From Thermobifida alba (GTDB lineage: Bacteria > Actinomycetota > Actinomycetes > Streptosporangiales > Streptosporangiaceae), in assembly GCF_023208015.1 (NCBI RefSeq), contig NZ_CP051627.1, positions 4,508,422 to 4,572,421 on the forward strand: a DNA stretch of 64,000 nucleotides, written 5' to 3'. The position numbers were made by a program, and so were the translations under genes. Numbering within the stretch: the stretch's first letter is position 1; each line of letters starts with the position of its first letter. Under the pieces are notes generated by a model that worked only from the letters and a program-made list of their open reading frames with translations, did not search any database and was not told the DNA's origin. Shown here one piece after another: positions 1 to 9,109 of this stretch.

Positions 1-615
1 GAGCAGTTCGTAGGCGACCGCGCCCAGCGAGTAGACGTCCGCGCGCACGTCGATGTCGCCGCCGATGACGCTCTGCTCGGGGGACATGTAGCCGGGGGTG
101 CCCGCGGACGCGGTGAACCCGGAGGCCTCGTCGATGCTCTTGGCGAATCCCAGGTCGGCGACGAGCACCCGTTCGCCGACCGGACTGGACTGCAGCAGTA
201 CGTTGGACGGCTTGATGTCGCGGTGGATGGTGCCGTGCCGGTGCAGCACGGTGACGCCCTGGCCGATCTCGGTGAGCAGGCGCAGCGCCTCGTCCATCGG
301 CAGGGGGCCCGCGGCGATCCGGTCGGCGACGCTGCCCCGGTCGGCGTAGGTCATGACGAAGTAGGGGCGGTCGTCGGGCAGGGTCCCGATGTCGTGGACG
401 CGCACCAGCCACTCGGAGTCGGCCTGGCGCAGGATGCGCGCCTCCTCGACGAAACGCTGGTGGATGTCGAGGTTGTGTGCCCAGTTCTCGGCGAGCACCT
501 TGATTGCGACCGGGGTGTCGAGCAGGTCGTCGTGTCCTAACCAGACCGTGGCGAACGAGCCCGAACCCAGTCGCCGTAGGACGCGGTAACGCCCGAAACG
601 TTCCGGTTGTGCCAC
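1..615 (-). CDS. Serine/threonine protein kinase, N-terminal 205 residues (cut by window edge)
   Basis: Catalytic domain of a Hanks-type Ser/Thr kinase, which phosphorylates proteins with ATP. The reading frame runs open from a GTG at 613-615 to the left edge, so the C-terminus is missing. Visible motifs are the glycine-rich loop LGSGSFATVW (residues 16-25), the ATP lysine K39, the catalytic HRDIKPSN (D133, N138) and a metal-binding DLG (D154) instead of the usual DFG, followed by GTPGYMSPEQ. The protein begins almost directly with the kinase fold, so sensor or membrane parts would lie downstream, outside the window. No clear Shine-Dalgarno precedes the GTG. It is divergent from the sigma-factor gene, sharing a roughly 190 bp upstream region. 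The family assignment is firm; the substrate is unknown. Confidence 0.9.
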   Translation of the reverse strand, partial: MAQPERFGRYRVLRRLGSGSFATVWLGHDDLLDTPVAIKVLAENWAHNLDIHQRFVEEARILRQADSEWLVRVHDIGTLPDDRPYFVMTYADRGSVADRIAAGPLPMDEALRLLTEIGQGVTVLHRHGTIHRDIKPSNVLLQSSPVGERVLVADLGFAKSIDEASGFTASAGTPGYMSPEQSVIGGDIDVRADVYSLGAVAYELL

Positions 616-810
616 AGGTATTGCTTACCACGTCTTGGTGACGTCAACACCGTGATCCGGTCACCGGGACGGGGAACCGGGGGGTGCACCCCGTCTTCGG
701 CGCGGAATTCTGTCACGGCGGGGTCGGGCGTCGCGGAAATGTGTCAACCTTTTTGCGGAGGTATGCGTGTAATACCTGGACGAGACTATCGTCAGTGGGG
801 AGTGTCCGCC

Positions 811-1410
811 GTGACCCAAGCAGACCAGTCTTCCGGATCAATACATCCTGCCCCCGCCCCGGGCGAGGAGGAGTCCCTGGAGCAGTTGGCGCTGCGTGCC
901 AAGGAGGGGGACCAGGCCGCGCTCGAAGAACTCCTGCGCCGTATCCAACCCGATGTCCTGCGCCGCTGCGCCCGCTTCCTGCCCTACCGGCAGGACGCGG
1001 AGGAGGCGTGTCAGGACGCGCTGATGCGGGTGGCCGCCAACATCCACCGGTTCCGTGGCGACTCGATGTTCACGACCTGGCTCTACACCGTGGTCTCCAA
1101 CTCCGCGCGGCAGACCTACCGGTCGCTGAAGCGGCGGGCCGCGGAACTGCCCACCGAGGCCGACCGCCTCCCGCACCGCAGCGACCCGCGCACCACCAGC
1201 GTCATCGCGGGCTCGCGGATCGACCTGCTGGAGGCGCTCGACCAGCTGGAGCGCGACCGGCCCAACCTGGTGGCGCCGCTGGTGCTGCGGGACCTGTGCC
1301 AGATGGAGTACGGGGAGATCGCCGCCCAGCTCGACCTGGCCCTCGGCACGGTCAAGTCACGCATCCACGAGGGCCGCAAGCGGGTCCGCAAGGCCCTCGC
1401 GGTGAACTGA
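811..1410 (+). CDS. ECF-type RNA polymerase sigma factor
   Basis: Extracytoplasmic-function sigma-70 family protein of 199 residues. Region 2 is in the first half (a run from LLRRIQPDVLRRCARFLPY through the DAEEACQDALMRVA helix to FTTWLYTVVSNSARQ). Region 4 is at the C-terminus (YGEIAAQLDLALGTVKSRI, the helix-turn-helix that reads the -35 element). Start GTG 811 is chosen because GGGGAG at 797-802 lies eight bases upstream. A second in-frame GTG at 802 is possible, since a TATCGT hexamer at 787-792 could start transcription near it. No anti-sigma gene is adjacent: the next gene downstream is a prenyltransferase and the upstream neighbour is a divergent kinase. Which promoters it reads cannot be told from the sequence. 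Confidence 0.88.
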   Translation: MTQADQSSGSIHPAPAPGEEESLEQLALRAKEGDQAALEELLRRIQPDVLRRCARFLPYRQDAEEACQDALMRVAANIHRFRGDSMFTTWLYTVVSNSARQTYRSLKRRAAELPTEADRLPHRSDPRTTSVIAGSRIDLLEALDQLERDRPNLVAPLVLRDLCQMEYGEIAAQLDLALGTVKSRIHEGRKRVRKALAVN

Positions 1411-1614
1411 ACCGCGCGGTCCCGTTCCGGCGGACCGGGGCCGGAGGTCGTCGGTGGTCCGCTTCCTTGACTACTGTTGGGGACTGACCGGCGGCCCCGA
1501 GCCCGTCGGGTGACCATGCCAGCGGTGGTGTCCCGGCCCGGTGCCGTGTCGGGGACCCGCGGTATCCGGTGCCGTGTCCGCGGCCTTGAGCGCATCAGGA
1601 GAGGTAGACCGTCC

Positions 1615-2379
1615 ATGTGGCTGTTGCGCATCCCTCTCTACCGGCTGTACGAGCGACGTCTGGAGCGGGCGCTCAGCACGGTCGAGAAGCCCCGGCACGT
1701 GGGAGTGATCCTCGACGGGAACCGTCGGTGGGCCAAGCTCAGCGGGTTGTCCAGTCCCAGGGAGGGGCACCGGGCCGGAGCCGAGAAGATCTTCGAGCTG
1801 CTCGGCTGGTGCGACGAGGTCGGGGTGCAGGTGGTCACCCTGTGGCTGCTGTCCACCGACAACCTCTCCCGGCCGCGCGAGGAGCTGGAACCGCTGCTGG
1901 AGATCATCGAGAACACCGTGCGGCGGCTCCGCGAGGAGGGGCGGCGGGTCAACCCCATGGGCGCCCTCGACCTGCTGCCCGACTCCACCTCCCGGACGAT
2001 GAAGGAGGCCGGCGACGCCACGGCGCACAACCCGGGCCTGATCGTGAACGTCGCGGTGGGCTACGGGGGGCGCCGCGAGATCGCCGACGCCGTCCGGTCG
2101 CTGCTGCTGGCGGAGGCCGCCAAGGGCACCACGCTGGAGGAGCTGGCCGAGCGGCTGGACATGGACCACATCGCCGAGCACCTCTACACCCGCGGCCAGC
2201 CCGATCCCGACCTGCTCATCCGGACCTCGGGGGAGCAGCGCCTCTCCGGTTTCCTGCTCTGGCAGAGCGCGCACTCGGAGTTCTACTTCTGCGAGGTCTT
2301 CTGGCCCGCGTTCCGCAAGGTCGACTTCCTGCGCGCACTGCGCTCCTACAGCGTGCGGCAGCGGCGTTTCGGCTCCTGA
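1615..2379 (+). CDS. Isoprenyl transferase (cis-prenyl diphosphate synthase, UppS family)
   Basis: Cis-prenyltransferase of 254 residues that condenses isopentenyl diphosphate onto an allylic diphosphate to make Z-polyprenyl diphosphates, the lipid carriers for cell-wall assembly. The catalytic motif is VILDGNRRW with Asp34. The C-terminal RTSGEQRLSGFLLWQSAHSE region that binds substrate and Mg2+ is intact. ATG 1615 follows AGGAGAGG at 1597-1604. The short N-terminal amphipathic stretch and RTSGEQRLSGF signature resemble the actinobacterial short-chain (Rv1086-like) subgroup, but product chain length cannot be decided here. It lies alone on its strand between the sigma gene and phoH, with about 270 bp before the latter. 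Confidence 0.9.
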   Translation: MWLLRIPLYRLYERRLERALSTVEKPRHVGVILDGNRRWAKLSGLSSPREGHRAGAEKIFELLGWCDEVGVQVVTLWLLSTDNLSRPREELEPLLEIIENTVRRLREEGRRVNPMGALDLLPDSTSRTMKEAGDATAHNPGLIVNVAVGYGGRREIADAVRSLLLAEAAKGTTLEELAERLDMDHIAEHLYTRGQPDPDLLIRTSGEQRLSGFLLWQSAHSEFYFCEVFWPAFRKVDFLRALRSYSVRQRRFGS

Positions 2380-2449
2380 CGGCTCTGCTCTCCGGGGGCG
2401 CCGGAGGGCGAGGGTCACGAGTTGTTCACGAACAGGTCGAACAAAGGTC

Positions 2450-2477
2450 TTGCTCTTTCAGGTGAGCGGGGTACCGT
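2450..2477 (+). promoter_or_regulatory. Candidate vegetative promoter for phoH
   Basis: TTGCTC (2450-2455) and TACCGT (2472-2477) are separated by 16 bases and fit the actinobacterial housekeeping pattern. They lie in the 270 bp gap before phoH, which would leave an untranslated leader of about 170 bases. This is pattern matching only. Confidence 0.4.
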
Positions 2478-2652
2478 CGATAGCAGTGGCGGGGTGCGCA
2501 TCCCTGCCACTCGGGAGGCCCCGACTCATTGATGCTCCTGGCACGACAGGAAACCATCACGACGGGGGCCGGTCCCGGCCCTCGCGGGGCTGGTCCCGGT
2601 CCTTGGATTCCCATGAGTCTAGGGCGCTCCGCCGCGCCCAGGGGGAGAACGA

Positions 2653-3993
2653 GTGGCTAGTTCCTCGACCGTTCACCGCGACCCTGCCCACCTCAGCTCC
2701 GCCGAGGGGAGCAACCGGCGCACCTACGTGCTCGACACCAGCGTCCTGCTGGCGGACCCCCTGTCGATCACCCGTTTCGCCGAGCACGAGGTGGTCCTGC
2801 CGATCGTCGTCATCACCGAACTCGAAAGCAAGCGGCACCACCCCGAACTGGGCTACTTCGCCCGCGAGGCGCTGCGCAAGCTCGACGACCTGCGGGTCGC
2901 CTTCGGCGCCCTCGACTCCCCGGTGGCGGTCAACGACCAGGGCGGCACGCTGCGGGTGGAACTCAACCACAGCGATCCCGAGATCCTGCCGGCCGGGTTC
3001 CGGCAGGGGGACAACGACACCCGCATCCTGACCGTGGCGCGCAACCTCGCCGCCGAGAACCACGACGTGGTGCTGGTCAGCAAGGACCTCCCGCTGCGGA
3101 TCAAGGCGTCGTCGGTGGGACTGGCCGCGGACGAGTACCGTGCCGAACTGGCCATCGAGCACGGGTGGACCGGCATGGCGGAGCTGGAGGTGCCGGCGTA
3201 CCGGATCGAGGAACTCTTCGCCCACGGCACCACCGAGATCGACGAGGCGCGCGACCTGCCCTGCCACACGGGTCTGGTGCTGGTCTCCGAGCGCGGCAAG
3301 GCGCTGGGCCGGGTGCTGCCCGACAAGTCGGTCAAGGTGGTGCGCGGCGACCGCGACGTGTTCGGGCTGCACGGCCGCAGTGCCGAGCAGCGCATCGCGT
3401 TGGACCTGCTCACCGATCCCGAGGTCGGCATCGTCTCGCTGGGCGGTCGGGCGGGCACCGGCAAGTCGGCGCTGGCGCTGTGCGCCGGTCTGGACGCGGT
3501 GCTGGAGCGCCGGCAGCACCGCAAGGTCGTGGTGTTCCGGCCGCTGTACGCGGTGGGCGGCCAGGACCTGGGCTACCTGCCGGGCACCGAGTACGAGAAG
3601 ATGACGCCGTGGTCGCAGGCGGTGCACGACACCCTCTCGGCGCTGACCACGCAGGACGTCATCGACGAGGTCGTCGACCGGGGCATGCTGGAGGTCCTGC
3701 CGCTCACCCATATCCGGGGCCGCTCCCTGCACGACTCCTTCGTGATCGTGGACGAGGCGCAGTCCCTGGAGCGCGGTGTGCTGCTGACCGTGCTGTCGCG
3801 GCTCGGCGAGAACTCCCGGGTGGTGCTCACCCACGACGTCGCGCAGCGTGACAACCTCCGGGTGGGCCGCTACGACGGGGTGGTCGCCGTGATCGAGAAG
3901 CTCAAGGGGCACCCGTTGTTCGCGCACATCACGCTGACCCGTTCGGAGCGCTCCCCGATCGCCGCGCTGGTCACCGAGATGCTGGAGGGCTGA
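2653..3993 (+). CDS. phoH: PhoH-family ATPase with N-terminal PIN domain (PhoH2 type)
   Basis: Two-domain protein of 446 residues. An N-terminal PIN ribonuclease-like domain (about residues 24-150, starting [12 protein letters not shown] with Asp28, later acidic positions in [11 protein letters not shown] and the VLVSKD strand) is joined to a C-terminal PhoH P-loop domain. The latter has Walker [11 protein letters not shown] near residues 265-274 and Walker B VIVDEAQS near 366. Proteins of this architecture are described in mycobacteria as RNA-unwinding and RNA-cutting PhoH2. GTG 2653 follows GGGGGAG at 2640-2646. No small antitoxin-like gene (as in mycobacterial PhoAT) is visible just upstream. 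A clear terminator follows the stop codon. Confidence 0.9.
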   Translation: MASSSTVHRDPAHLSSAEGSNRRTYVLDTSVLLADPLSITRFAEHEVVLPIVVITELESKRHHPELGYFAREALRKLDDLRVAFGALDSPVAVNDQGGTLRVELNHSDPEILPAGFRQGDNDTRILTVARNLAAENHDVVLVSKDLPLRIKASSVGLAADEYRAELAIEHGWTGMAELEVPAYRIEELFAHGTTEIDEARDLPCHTGLVLVSERGKALGRVLPDKSVKVVRGDRDVFGLHGRSAEQRIALDLLTDPEVGIVSLGGRAGTGKSALALCAGLDAVLERRQHRKVVVFRPLYAVGGQDLGYLPGTEYEKMTPWSQAVHDTLSALTTQDVIDEVVDRGMLEVLPLTHIRGRSLHDSFVIVDEAQSLERGVLLTVLSRLGENSRVVLTHDVAQRDNLRVGRYDGVVAVIEKLKGHPLFAHITLTRSERSPIAALVTEMLEG

Positions 3994-4008
3994 CCGCCGT
4001 CGGTTCCG

Positions 4009-4047
4009 GGCGCCCGGCCGGGGTTCCGGTCGGGCGCCATCTTTTTT
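4009..4047 (+). terminator. Intrinsic terminator after phoH
   Basis: An 11-bp stem (4009-4019 with 4028-4038, one G-U pair) is followed by a run of six T at 4042-4047. It is the only classical hairpin-plus-T-tract terminator noticed in the window. Confidence 0.85.
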
Positions 4048-4066
4048 GGACGCAGATGCCGTGGGA

Positions 4067-4096
4067 TTGGTTGTCGGAAAAATCCCCATAGATAAT
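4067..4096 (+). promoter_or_regulatory. Candidate promoter for the secreted lysozyme-fold gene
   Basis: TTGGTT (4067-4072) and GATAAT (4091-4096) are 18 bases apart. The A/T-rich -10 region stands out in its surroundings and ends exactly where the Crp-like palindrome begins. The remaining leader of roughly 240 bases to the start codon holds no recognised riboswitch. Confidence 0.45.
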
Positions 4097-4111
4097 GTGA
4101 TCCATGTCACC
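4096..4111. promoter_or_regulatory. Crp-type binding site
   Basis: TGTGA-N6-TCACC at 4096-4111 contains a perfect match to GTG-N6-GNCAC, the palindrome known for Streptomyces Crp, and is one base from the enterobacterial CRP consensus. It overlaps or directly follows the candidate -10 element, a position that would suit control of transcription start. Mycobacterial Crp is known to act on rpfA, another secreted lysozyme-fold gene, so the context is sensible. The site is seen; its use is inferred. Confidence 0.65.
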
Positions 4112-4339
4112 CACGGTTCTGGTGTTACGGACCTGAGATCATGCGGCAAGGTTGATCCTGTTCCGTCAGGTGCCCCGAGCGCGCATCCCGCAGACGTCTG
4201 CGGTGACTCCCCGAACACACCGCGCGCGGTGATCTTCCGGCGACACGGCGGCCGGTGGCCCAGGCCAGTCCGCCCGTCGCCCCCGACATCGACTCCGAAA
4301 GATCCGGGGCACGTTCGAGCGCATGCGAGGCCACCGGGC

Positions 4340-4990
4340 ATGCGACCGTCGAAAGGCCGATCCTTGCTGAAGAACCGGATTTCGCTGCGGCTCGCCACCG
4401 CGGCAGGGACGGCGGCGCTCACCGTCGCGGGCGCGACGTTCGGCTTCTCCGCCTTCGCCGCCGACACCGGCGCCGCGCCGGAGCAGGCCGCCTCGGCCGC
4501 CGTCCTGCCCAACGAGGCGGACGCAGAGCCTTTCTTCCCCGACAACGGCGAGGGGATCCCCGCAGGCCGGCTCGAACAGGCCAGCAGCCAGCGCGACCAG
4601 GCACTGGGCCAGGCCCTCGCCACGGCCAACGGCACCCTGGAGGAGGAGAAGGAGGAGGAACCGGAACCGGAGCCCGAATCCATCCCCACCGGAGACCCCA
4701 GGGGGATCGCCCAGGCCATGCTCGCCGACTACGGGTGGAGCGCCGACCAGTTCAGCTGCCTCGACTCGCTGTGGCAGCGGGAGAGCAACTGGAACCACCT
4801 GGCGCAGAACCCCAGCTCCGGTGCGTACGGCATCCCGCAGGCGCTGCCCGGCAGCAAGATGGCCAGCGCCGGAGCCGACTGGCAGACCAACCCCGCCACC
4901 CAGATCAAGTGGGGGCTGGGCTACATCCAGGACCGCTACGGCAGCCCGTGCGCGGCCTGGGAGCACTCGCAGAGCGTCGGCTGGTACTGA
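4340..4990 (+). CDS. Secreted transglycosylase-like (lysozyme-fold) protein
   Basis: Exported protein of 216 residues. A basic N-terminus and hydrophobic stretch (LRLATAAGTAALTVAGATF) end in a likely signal-peptidase site after AFA. An acidic spacer with runs of Glu and Glu-Pro follows. The C-terminal domain (about the last 80 residues) has the SLT-like pattern SLWQRESNWNHLAQN, SSGAYGIPQALPGSKM and a closing WGLGYIQDRYG. This compact domain is found in actinobacterial resuscitation and peptidoglycan-remodelling proteins. ATG 4340 has GAGG nine bases upstream; TTG 4364 with GAAAGG at 4351-4356 is an equally good start. It is probably controlled by the Crp-type box upstream. The cut in peptidoglycan is inferred from the fold. 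Confidence 0.82.
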   Translation: MRPSKGRSLLKNRISLRLATAAGTAALTVAGATFGFSAFAADTGAAPEQAASAAVLPNEADAEPFFPDNGEGIPAGRLEQASSQRDQALGQALATANGTLEEEKEEEPEPEPESIPTGDPRGIAQAMLADYGWSADQFSCLDSLWQRESNWNHLAQNPSSGAYGIPQALPGSKMASAGADWQTNPATQIKWGLGYIQDRYGSPCAAWEHSQSVGWY

Positions 4991-5050
4991 CCCGTCCCGC
5001 CGCATCCTGGACACCGCGCGTCCGGCGCACCGCCGGACGCGCGCCGCACA

Positions 5051-5092
5051 CGAGGCGGCGGTGGCTCCGGCTCCGGAGCCACCGCCGCCTCG
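5051..5092. terminator. Bidirectional hairpin between convergent genes
   Basis: A perfect inverted repeat of 20 bases per arm (5051-5070 and 5073-5092) lies between the secreted lysozyme-fold gene and fumC, which converge. It has no T-tract, like most actinobacterial terminators. Confidence 0.75.
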
Positions 5093-5105
5093 TCACGTCA
5101 CACCA

Positions 5106-6494
5106 CTACTGCGAGTTGGTCATCGACAGCACGTCGAGCGCCTCGTCCAACTGGGCCTCGGTCAGCTTGCCCGCGGCGACGTACCCGCGCTCGATGACGA
5201 CCTGGCGGATCGTCTTGCGCTCCGCCAGCGACTGCTTGGCGACCTTCGCGGCCTCCTCGTAGCCGATGTAGCGGTTGAGCGGGGTGACGATCGACGGCGA
5301 GGACTCCGCGTACTCGCGGCAGCGCTCCTCGTTGGCGGTGATCCCCGCCACGCACCGGTCGGCGAACACCCGGGAGATATTGGCCAGCAGCCGGATCGAC
5401 TCCAGCACGTTGCGGGCGATCAGCGGCAGCTGCACGTTCAGCTCGAAGTTGCCGGTCGAACCGCCGAACGCCACCGCCGCGTCGTTGCCGACCACCTGCG
5501 AGGCCACCTGGAGCATCGCCTCGCACAGCACCGGGTTGACCTTGCCCGGCATGATCGAGGAGCCCGGCTGCAGGTCGGGCAGGAAGATCTCGGTCAGACC
5601 GGTGCGCGGCCCCGAGCCCATCCACCGGATGTCGTTGGCGATCTTGCAGAAGCTCACCGCGATCGTCCGCAGCTGGCCGGACAGCTCCACCAGGCCGTCC
5701 CGCGCGCCCTGCGCCTCGAAGTGGTCGCGCGCCTCGGTCAGCGGCAGCCCCGTGGCCCGCGCGATCTCGGCGATCACCTTCGCGGAGAAGCCCTCGGGCG
5801 TGTTGATGCCGGTGCCCACCGCCGTACCGCCCAGCGGCAGCTCCGCCACGCGCGGCAGCGCCGCCTCGACCCGCTCGATGCCGTAGCGCACCTGCGCGGC
5901 GTATCCGGCGAACTCCTGGCCCAGGGTCACCGGGGTGGCGTCCATCAGGTGGGTGCGGCCGCTCTTGACCACCGTGGCGAACTCCGACGCCTTCGCCGAC
6001 AGCGCCTCCTCCAGGTGCCGCAACGCCGGAACCAGGTCGTTGATCAGCGCGGAGGTCGCCGCGATATGGATCGAGGACGGGAACACGTCGTTGGACGACT
6101 GCGACGCGTTGACGTGGTCGTTGGGGTGGACCGGCTCGCCCAGCCGCTCGGTGGCCAGCGTCGCGATGACCTCGTTGGTGTTCATGTTGCTCGACGTGCC
6201 CGAACCGGTCTGGAACACGTCCACCGGGAAGTGGTCGTTCCACTTGCCCTCGGCGACCTCCAGGGCCGCCTCGCGGATCGCCGCGGCCACGTCCCCCTTG
6301 ATCACGCCGAGCTCGGCGTTGACCGTGGCGGCGGCGGCCTTGATGTGGCCCAGCGCGGCGATGTGCGCGGCCTCCAGGCCCTGCCCCGAGATGGGGAAGT
6401 TCTCGACCGCGCGCTGGGTCTGCGCCCGCCACTTGGCCTCGACGGGAACCCTGACCTCGCCCATCGAGTCGTGCTCGACGCGGAATTCAGTCAT
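5106..6494 (-). CDS. fumC: Class II fumarate hydratase
   Basis: Fumarase C, 462 residues, interconverts fumarate and L-malate in the citric acid cycle; homotetrameric and free of iron-sulfur clusters. The superfamily signature loop [10 protein letters not shown] is intact, as are the [13 protein letters not shown] and [17 protein letters not shown] motifs that form the shared active site. ATG 6494 has GGAGG about 12 bases upstream. A longer in-frame extension upstream has no family similarity and was rejected. The length is normal for the family. Neighbours are unrelated, and the gene is probably a single unit ended by the hairpin at 5051-5092. Confidence 0.97.
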   Translation of the reverse strand: MTEFRVEHDSMGEVRVPVEAKWRAQTQRAVENFPISGQGLEAAHIAALGHIKAAAATVNAELGVIKGDVAAAIREAALEVAEGKWNDHFPVDVFQTGSGTSSNMNTNEVIATLATERLGEPVHPNDHVNASQSSNDVFPSSIHIAATSALINDLVPALRHLEEALSAKASEFATVVKSGRTHLMDATPVTLGQEFAGYAAQVRYGIERVEAALPRVAELPLGGTAVGTGINTPEGFSAKVIAEIARATGLPLTEARDHFEAQGARDGLVELSGQLRTIAVSFCKIANDIRWMGSGPRTGLTEIFLPDLQPGSSIMPGKVNPVLCEAMLQVASQVVGNDAAVAFGGSTGNFELNVQLPLIARNVLESIRLLANISRVFADRCVAGITANEERCREYAESSPSIVTPLNRYIGYEEAAKVAKQSLAERKTIRQVVIERGYVAAGKLTEAQLDEALDVLSMTNSQ

Positions 6495-6602
6495 CGTTGA
6501 AAGACACCTCCAGGACAAAACCTCAGACCAAAGACTGCCAGACCCGCACGTGACCCCCGCGGCCAACCCTCCCGCAACGTGGGAGAACGCGGCGGGTCCC
6601 GG

Positions 6603-7196
6603 TCACTCCAGTTCCCGCGGCCGCCGTCCGCGGCCCAGCCGCCGGCGCCGCCGGGGCGCGCTGACCCGTACCGAACCCAGCAGGGAGAACCCGTCGACTT
6701 CCAGGACCGGGGCGTCCCGCAGCGGCGAGGGACGGACCGCGGCACTGCGCCGGCCGAGGAAGGAGCGGCCGCGCAGGCGCACCTCCATCCCCTCGGGCAC
6801 CCGGATCACCACCCGCCCGAACAGCGCGGAGGCGGTCACCACCACCCGGTCCCGGGACAGCAGCGCGTCCCGCAGGTCCACCTCGGCGGTGCCGAAGAGG
6901 GAGAACACGAACTGGCGCACCGGCACCACCCAGCGGCCGGCGCGCCGCTCGCTGCCGAACAGCGCGGAGACCGGGCCGGAGCCCAGACGCAGCGGCTGGG
7001 CGTCGGGCGGCACCAGGTCGGCGGTGATCCCCACCAGGTCGCCGAGCCGACGCGCCGCGTGGACGCGGTCGCTGCGCTCCTGGAACTCCTCCAGGTCCAG
7101 ACGGCCGTCCTCGACCGCCGCACGCAGTACCGCCAGCACACGTTCCCGGTCGGCGTCGGAGGCGCGCAGCCGCTCCGGGGGAGGTCCTTCGATCAC
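6603..7196 (-). CDS. DUF1707 (SHOCT-like) domain protein
   Basis: Protein of 197 residues. The N-terminal DUF1707 domain begins RASDADRERVLAVLRAA and continues GRLDLEEFQERSDRVHAARRL, a short three-helix module common in actinobacteria. It is followed by a basic beta-rich part (VSALFGSERRAGRW, VPEGMEVRLRGRSFLGRR) resembling the cell-wall-active DUF2154/LiaF-type C-terminus. No membrane segment is evident. GTG 7196 is chosen because TACCGT (7204-7209, minus strand) ends seven bases before it, the spacing of a leaderless transcript; GTG 7226 is an alternative. It is divergent from the ABC transporter pair. Its function is unknown. Confidence 0.75.
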   Translation of the reverse strand: MIEGPPPERLRASDADRERVLAVLRAAVEDGRLDLEEFQERSDRVHAARRLGDLVGITADLVPPDAQPLRLGSGPVSALFGSERRAGRWVVPVRQFVFSLFGTAEVDLRDALLSRDRVVVTASALFGRVVIRVPEGMEVRLRGRSFLGRRSAAVRPSPLRDAPVLEVDGFSLLGSVRVSAPRRRRRLGRGRRPRELE

Positions 7197-7203
7197 ACCG
7201 TCA

Positions 7204-7209
7204 ACGGTA
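7204..7209 (-). promoter_or_regulatory. Leaderless -10 element of the DUF1707 gene
   Basis: TACCGT on the minus strand, seven bases before the GTG at 7196, with no Shine-Dalgarno sequence between. Confidence 0.5.
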
Positions 7210-7266
7210 CTTCCCGACACCCCCACGGCAGGAGAAAACCATTAGGAACGGCCCACAACCGCCAAC

Positions 7267-7272
7267 TACGGT
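7267..7272 (+). promoter_or_regulatory. Leaderless -10 element of the ABC ATPase gene
   Basis: TACGGT ends seven bases before ATG 7280, so transcription would begin at or next to the start codon. The upstream TTAGGA (7242-7247) is a weak -35 candidate. Confidence 0.5.
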
Positions 7273-7279
7273 GAAGGAC

Positions 7280-8239
7280 ATGACTTCGTCACCACAGTCC
7301 GGCCGGTCGGCGCTCCACCCCGGATCCCCCTCCGCGACGCCGGCGATCTCCCTGCGCGGAGTGGTCAAACGCTTCGGTGACATCACCGCGGTGGACGGTC
7401 TCGACCTCGACGTCCCCGAAGGCACCGTGCTGGGCCTGCTCGGCCCCAACGGCGCGGGCAAGTCCACCACGATGCGCATGCTCACCGCGCAGAGCCGGGC
7501 CGACGCGGGACAGATCAGCATCCTGGGCCACCCCGTCCCCAAGGAGTCGAAGTGGGCGCGCTCCCTCATGGGGGTGGTGCCCCAGCACGACAACCTCGAC
7601 GAGGAGCTCACCGTCGAGGAGAACCTGTACAGCTTCACCTACCTGTACCGAGTGCCGCGCCGCGAACGCGCCGCCGCGGTGGAGCGGGCACTGCGCATCG
7701 CCCACCTGGAGCACCGGCGCGACACGTTCACCGAGAACCTCTCCGGGGGCATGCGCCGCCGGCTGCTCATCGCCCGCGGCCTGGTGCACCGGCCCCGCGT
7801 GGTGCTGCTCGACGAACCGACCGTCGGCCTGGACCCGCAGGTCCGCCAGGAACTGTGGGGGCTGATCACCGCCCTGCGGGAGGAGGGCGTCACGGTCCTG
7901 ATGTCCACCCACTACATCGAGGAGGCCGAACGGCTCTCCGACGAGGTGGCGCTCATGGCGAAGGGACGCGTCGTCCGGCGCGGCGTCCCCGCCGACCTGA
8001 TCGCCGAGTACGCCGGGAAGACCGTCGAGGAGTACGCGGTCGGCCTCGACGGCATCGAGGAGCTGGAGAAGATCGTCCACGACGCCGGCTTCACCACGCG
8101 GCGCACCGGATCGGCGCTGTCGGTGCTGCGGGCCGAGGAGCTGCCCGACTCGCTGCGCGACCGGCTGGGCCCCGGCATGCGCCGGGCCAGCAACCTGGAG
8201 GACGTGTTCGTGACCCTGACAGGGGAGACAGTGGAATGA
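7280..8239 (+). CDS. ABC transporter ATP-binding protein (DrrA/NodI type)
   Basis: Nucleotide-binding subunit of 319 residues of an ABC-2 exporter. In order: Walker A GPNGAGKST, the signature LSGGMRRRLLIARGL, Walker B VVLLDEPTVGLD and the switch histidine in STHYIEEAE. The roughly 90-residue C-terminal extension after the H-loop is typical of the DrrA/NodI branch, which exports drugs or lipo-oligosaccharides. The stop codon overlaps the permease start by the sequence ATGA, so the two are translationally coupled. ATG 7280 is preferred over GTG 7271 because of the leaderless -10 at 7267-7272. The substrate is unknown. Confidence 0.93.
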   Translation: MTSSPQSGRSALHPGSPSATPAISLRGVVKRFGDITAVDGLDLDVPEGTVLGLLGPNGAGKSTTMRMLTAQSRADAGQISILGHPVPKESKWARSLMGVVPQHDNLDEELTVEENLYSFTYLYRVPRRERAAAVERALRIAHLEHRRDTFTENLSGGMRRRLLIARGLVHRPRVVLLDEPTVGLDPQVRQELWGLITALREEGVTVLMSTHYIEEAERLSDEVALMAKGRVVRRGVPADLIAEYAGKTVEEYAVGLDGIEELEKIVHDAGFTTRRTGSALSVLRAEELPDSLRDRLGPGMRRASNLEDVFVTLTGETVE

Positions 8240-9057
8240 CGGCGACCGAGGACACCGCCGCCCCGCGCGCCACCGACCTGCGCACCCGACCCGGAGGCTT
8301 CGAGTTCGCACCGATCGCCGGGGTCCTGGCCCGCGAGTGGGCGCTGTACCGGCGCACCTGGGCGCCCATCACCTTCTCCGCGATCGTCGAACCGGTGCTG
8401 TACCTGCTCGCCTTCGGCATGGGCATGGGCGCGCTCATCGGCAGCATCGGCGGCTACGACTACATCGAGTTCCTGGGCACCGGCATCGTCGCGATGTCGG
8501 TGCTGTTCTCGTCCATGTTCCCGGGACTGATCAACACGTTCGTGCGCCGCCGTTTCCAGCACACCTACGAGGGGGTGCTGGCCGCCCCGGTGGACGTGCG
8601 CGAACTGGTCACCGGCGAGGCGCTGTGGATCGCGTTGAAGGCGGGCGTCTACGGCTGCGCCCCGCTGCTGGTGGCGATCGTGTTCGGCCTGGACCCCACC
8701 TGGGCGATGCTGCTCGTCCCGTTCGTCGGGGTGGTCACCGGGTTCGGGTTCGCGCTGCTCGGCATCCTGCTGGCGGCGGTCATCCCGTCCATCCGGATGA
8801 TGGACTACATCATCTCCGGGCTCATCACGCCGCTGTTCCTGGTCGCGGGGACGTTCTTCCCCATCGACCAGCTGCCGGGATGGGCGCAGACGGCGGCCCA
8901 GGTCAACCCGCTCTACCACTGTGTGGAGCTGGTGCGCGGCCTCGCCTTCGGCATCGGCCTCCTGCCCGCCCTGGGGCACCTCGCCGTGATCGCCGTCTTC
9001 ACCGTGCTCGTGTGGTTCCTGGCGGTCCACCGGATGCACCGCCGGCTCATCGACTGA
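8236..9057 (+). CDS. ABC-2 type transporter permease (DrrB/NodJ type)
   Basis: Integral membrane subunit of 273 residues forming the exporter with the preceding ATPase. Six hydrophobic segments are visible, beginning around FSAIVEPVLYLLAFGMGMGAL and ending VIAVFTVLVWFLAVHR. The conserved EGVLAAPVD stretch in the cytoplasmic loop and PLFLVAGTFFPIDQLP before the last helices are typical of NodJ/DrrB permeases. Translation starts inside the stop codon of the ATPase gene (ATGA overlap). Two hairpins follow the stop. Which molecule is exported cannot be inferred from neighbours, which are unrelated. Confidence 0.92.
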   Translation: MTATEDTAAPRATDLRTRPGGFEFAPIAGVLAREWALYRRTWAPITFSAIVEPVLYLLAFGMGMGALIGSIGGYDYIEFLGTGIVAMSVLFSSMFPGLINTFVRRRFQHTYEGVLAAPVDVRELVTGEALWIALKAGVYGCAPLLVAIVFGLDPTWAMLLVPFVGVVTGFGFALLGILLAAVIPSIRMMDYIISGLITPLFLVAGTFFPIDQLPGWAQTAAQVNPLYHCVELVRGLAFGIGLLPALGHLAVIAVFTVLVWFLAVHRMHRRLID

Positions 9058-9109
9058 CGCGGCGGCCGCCCCGGCGGCGGCCACCGGCACGACCGGTACC
9101 AGCGGAGAA

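Noticed and set aside
3994-4339. A c-di-AMP (ydaO-type) riboswitch before the secreted lysozyme-fold gene
   Set aside because: Such genes often carry one in actinobacteria, but the conserved riboswitch segments could not be found in this leader; only the promoter and Crp-type box were seen.
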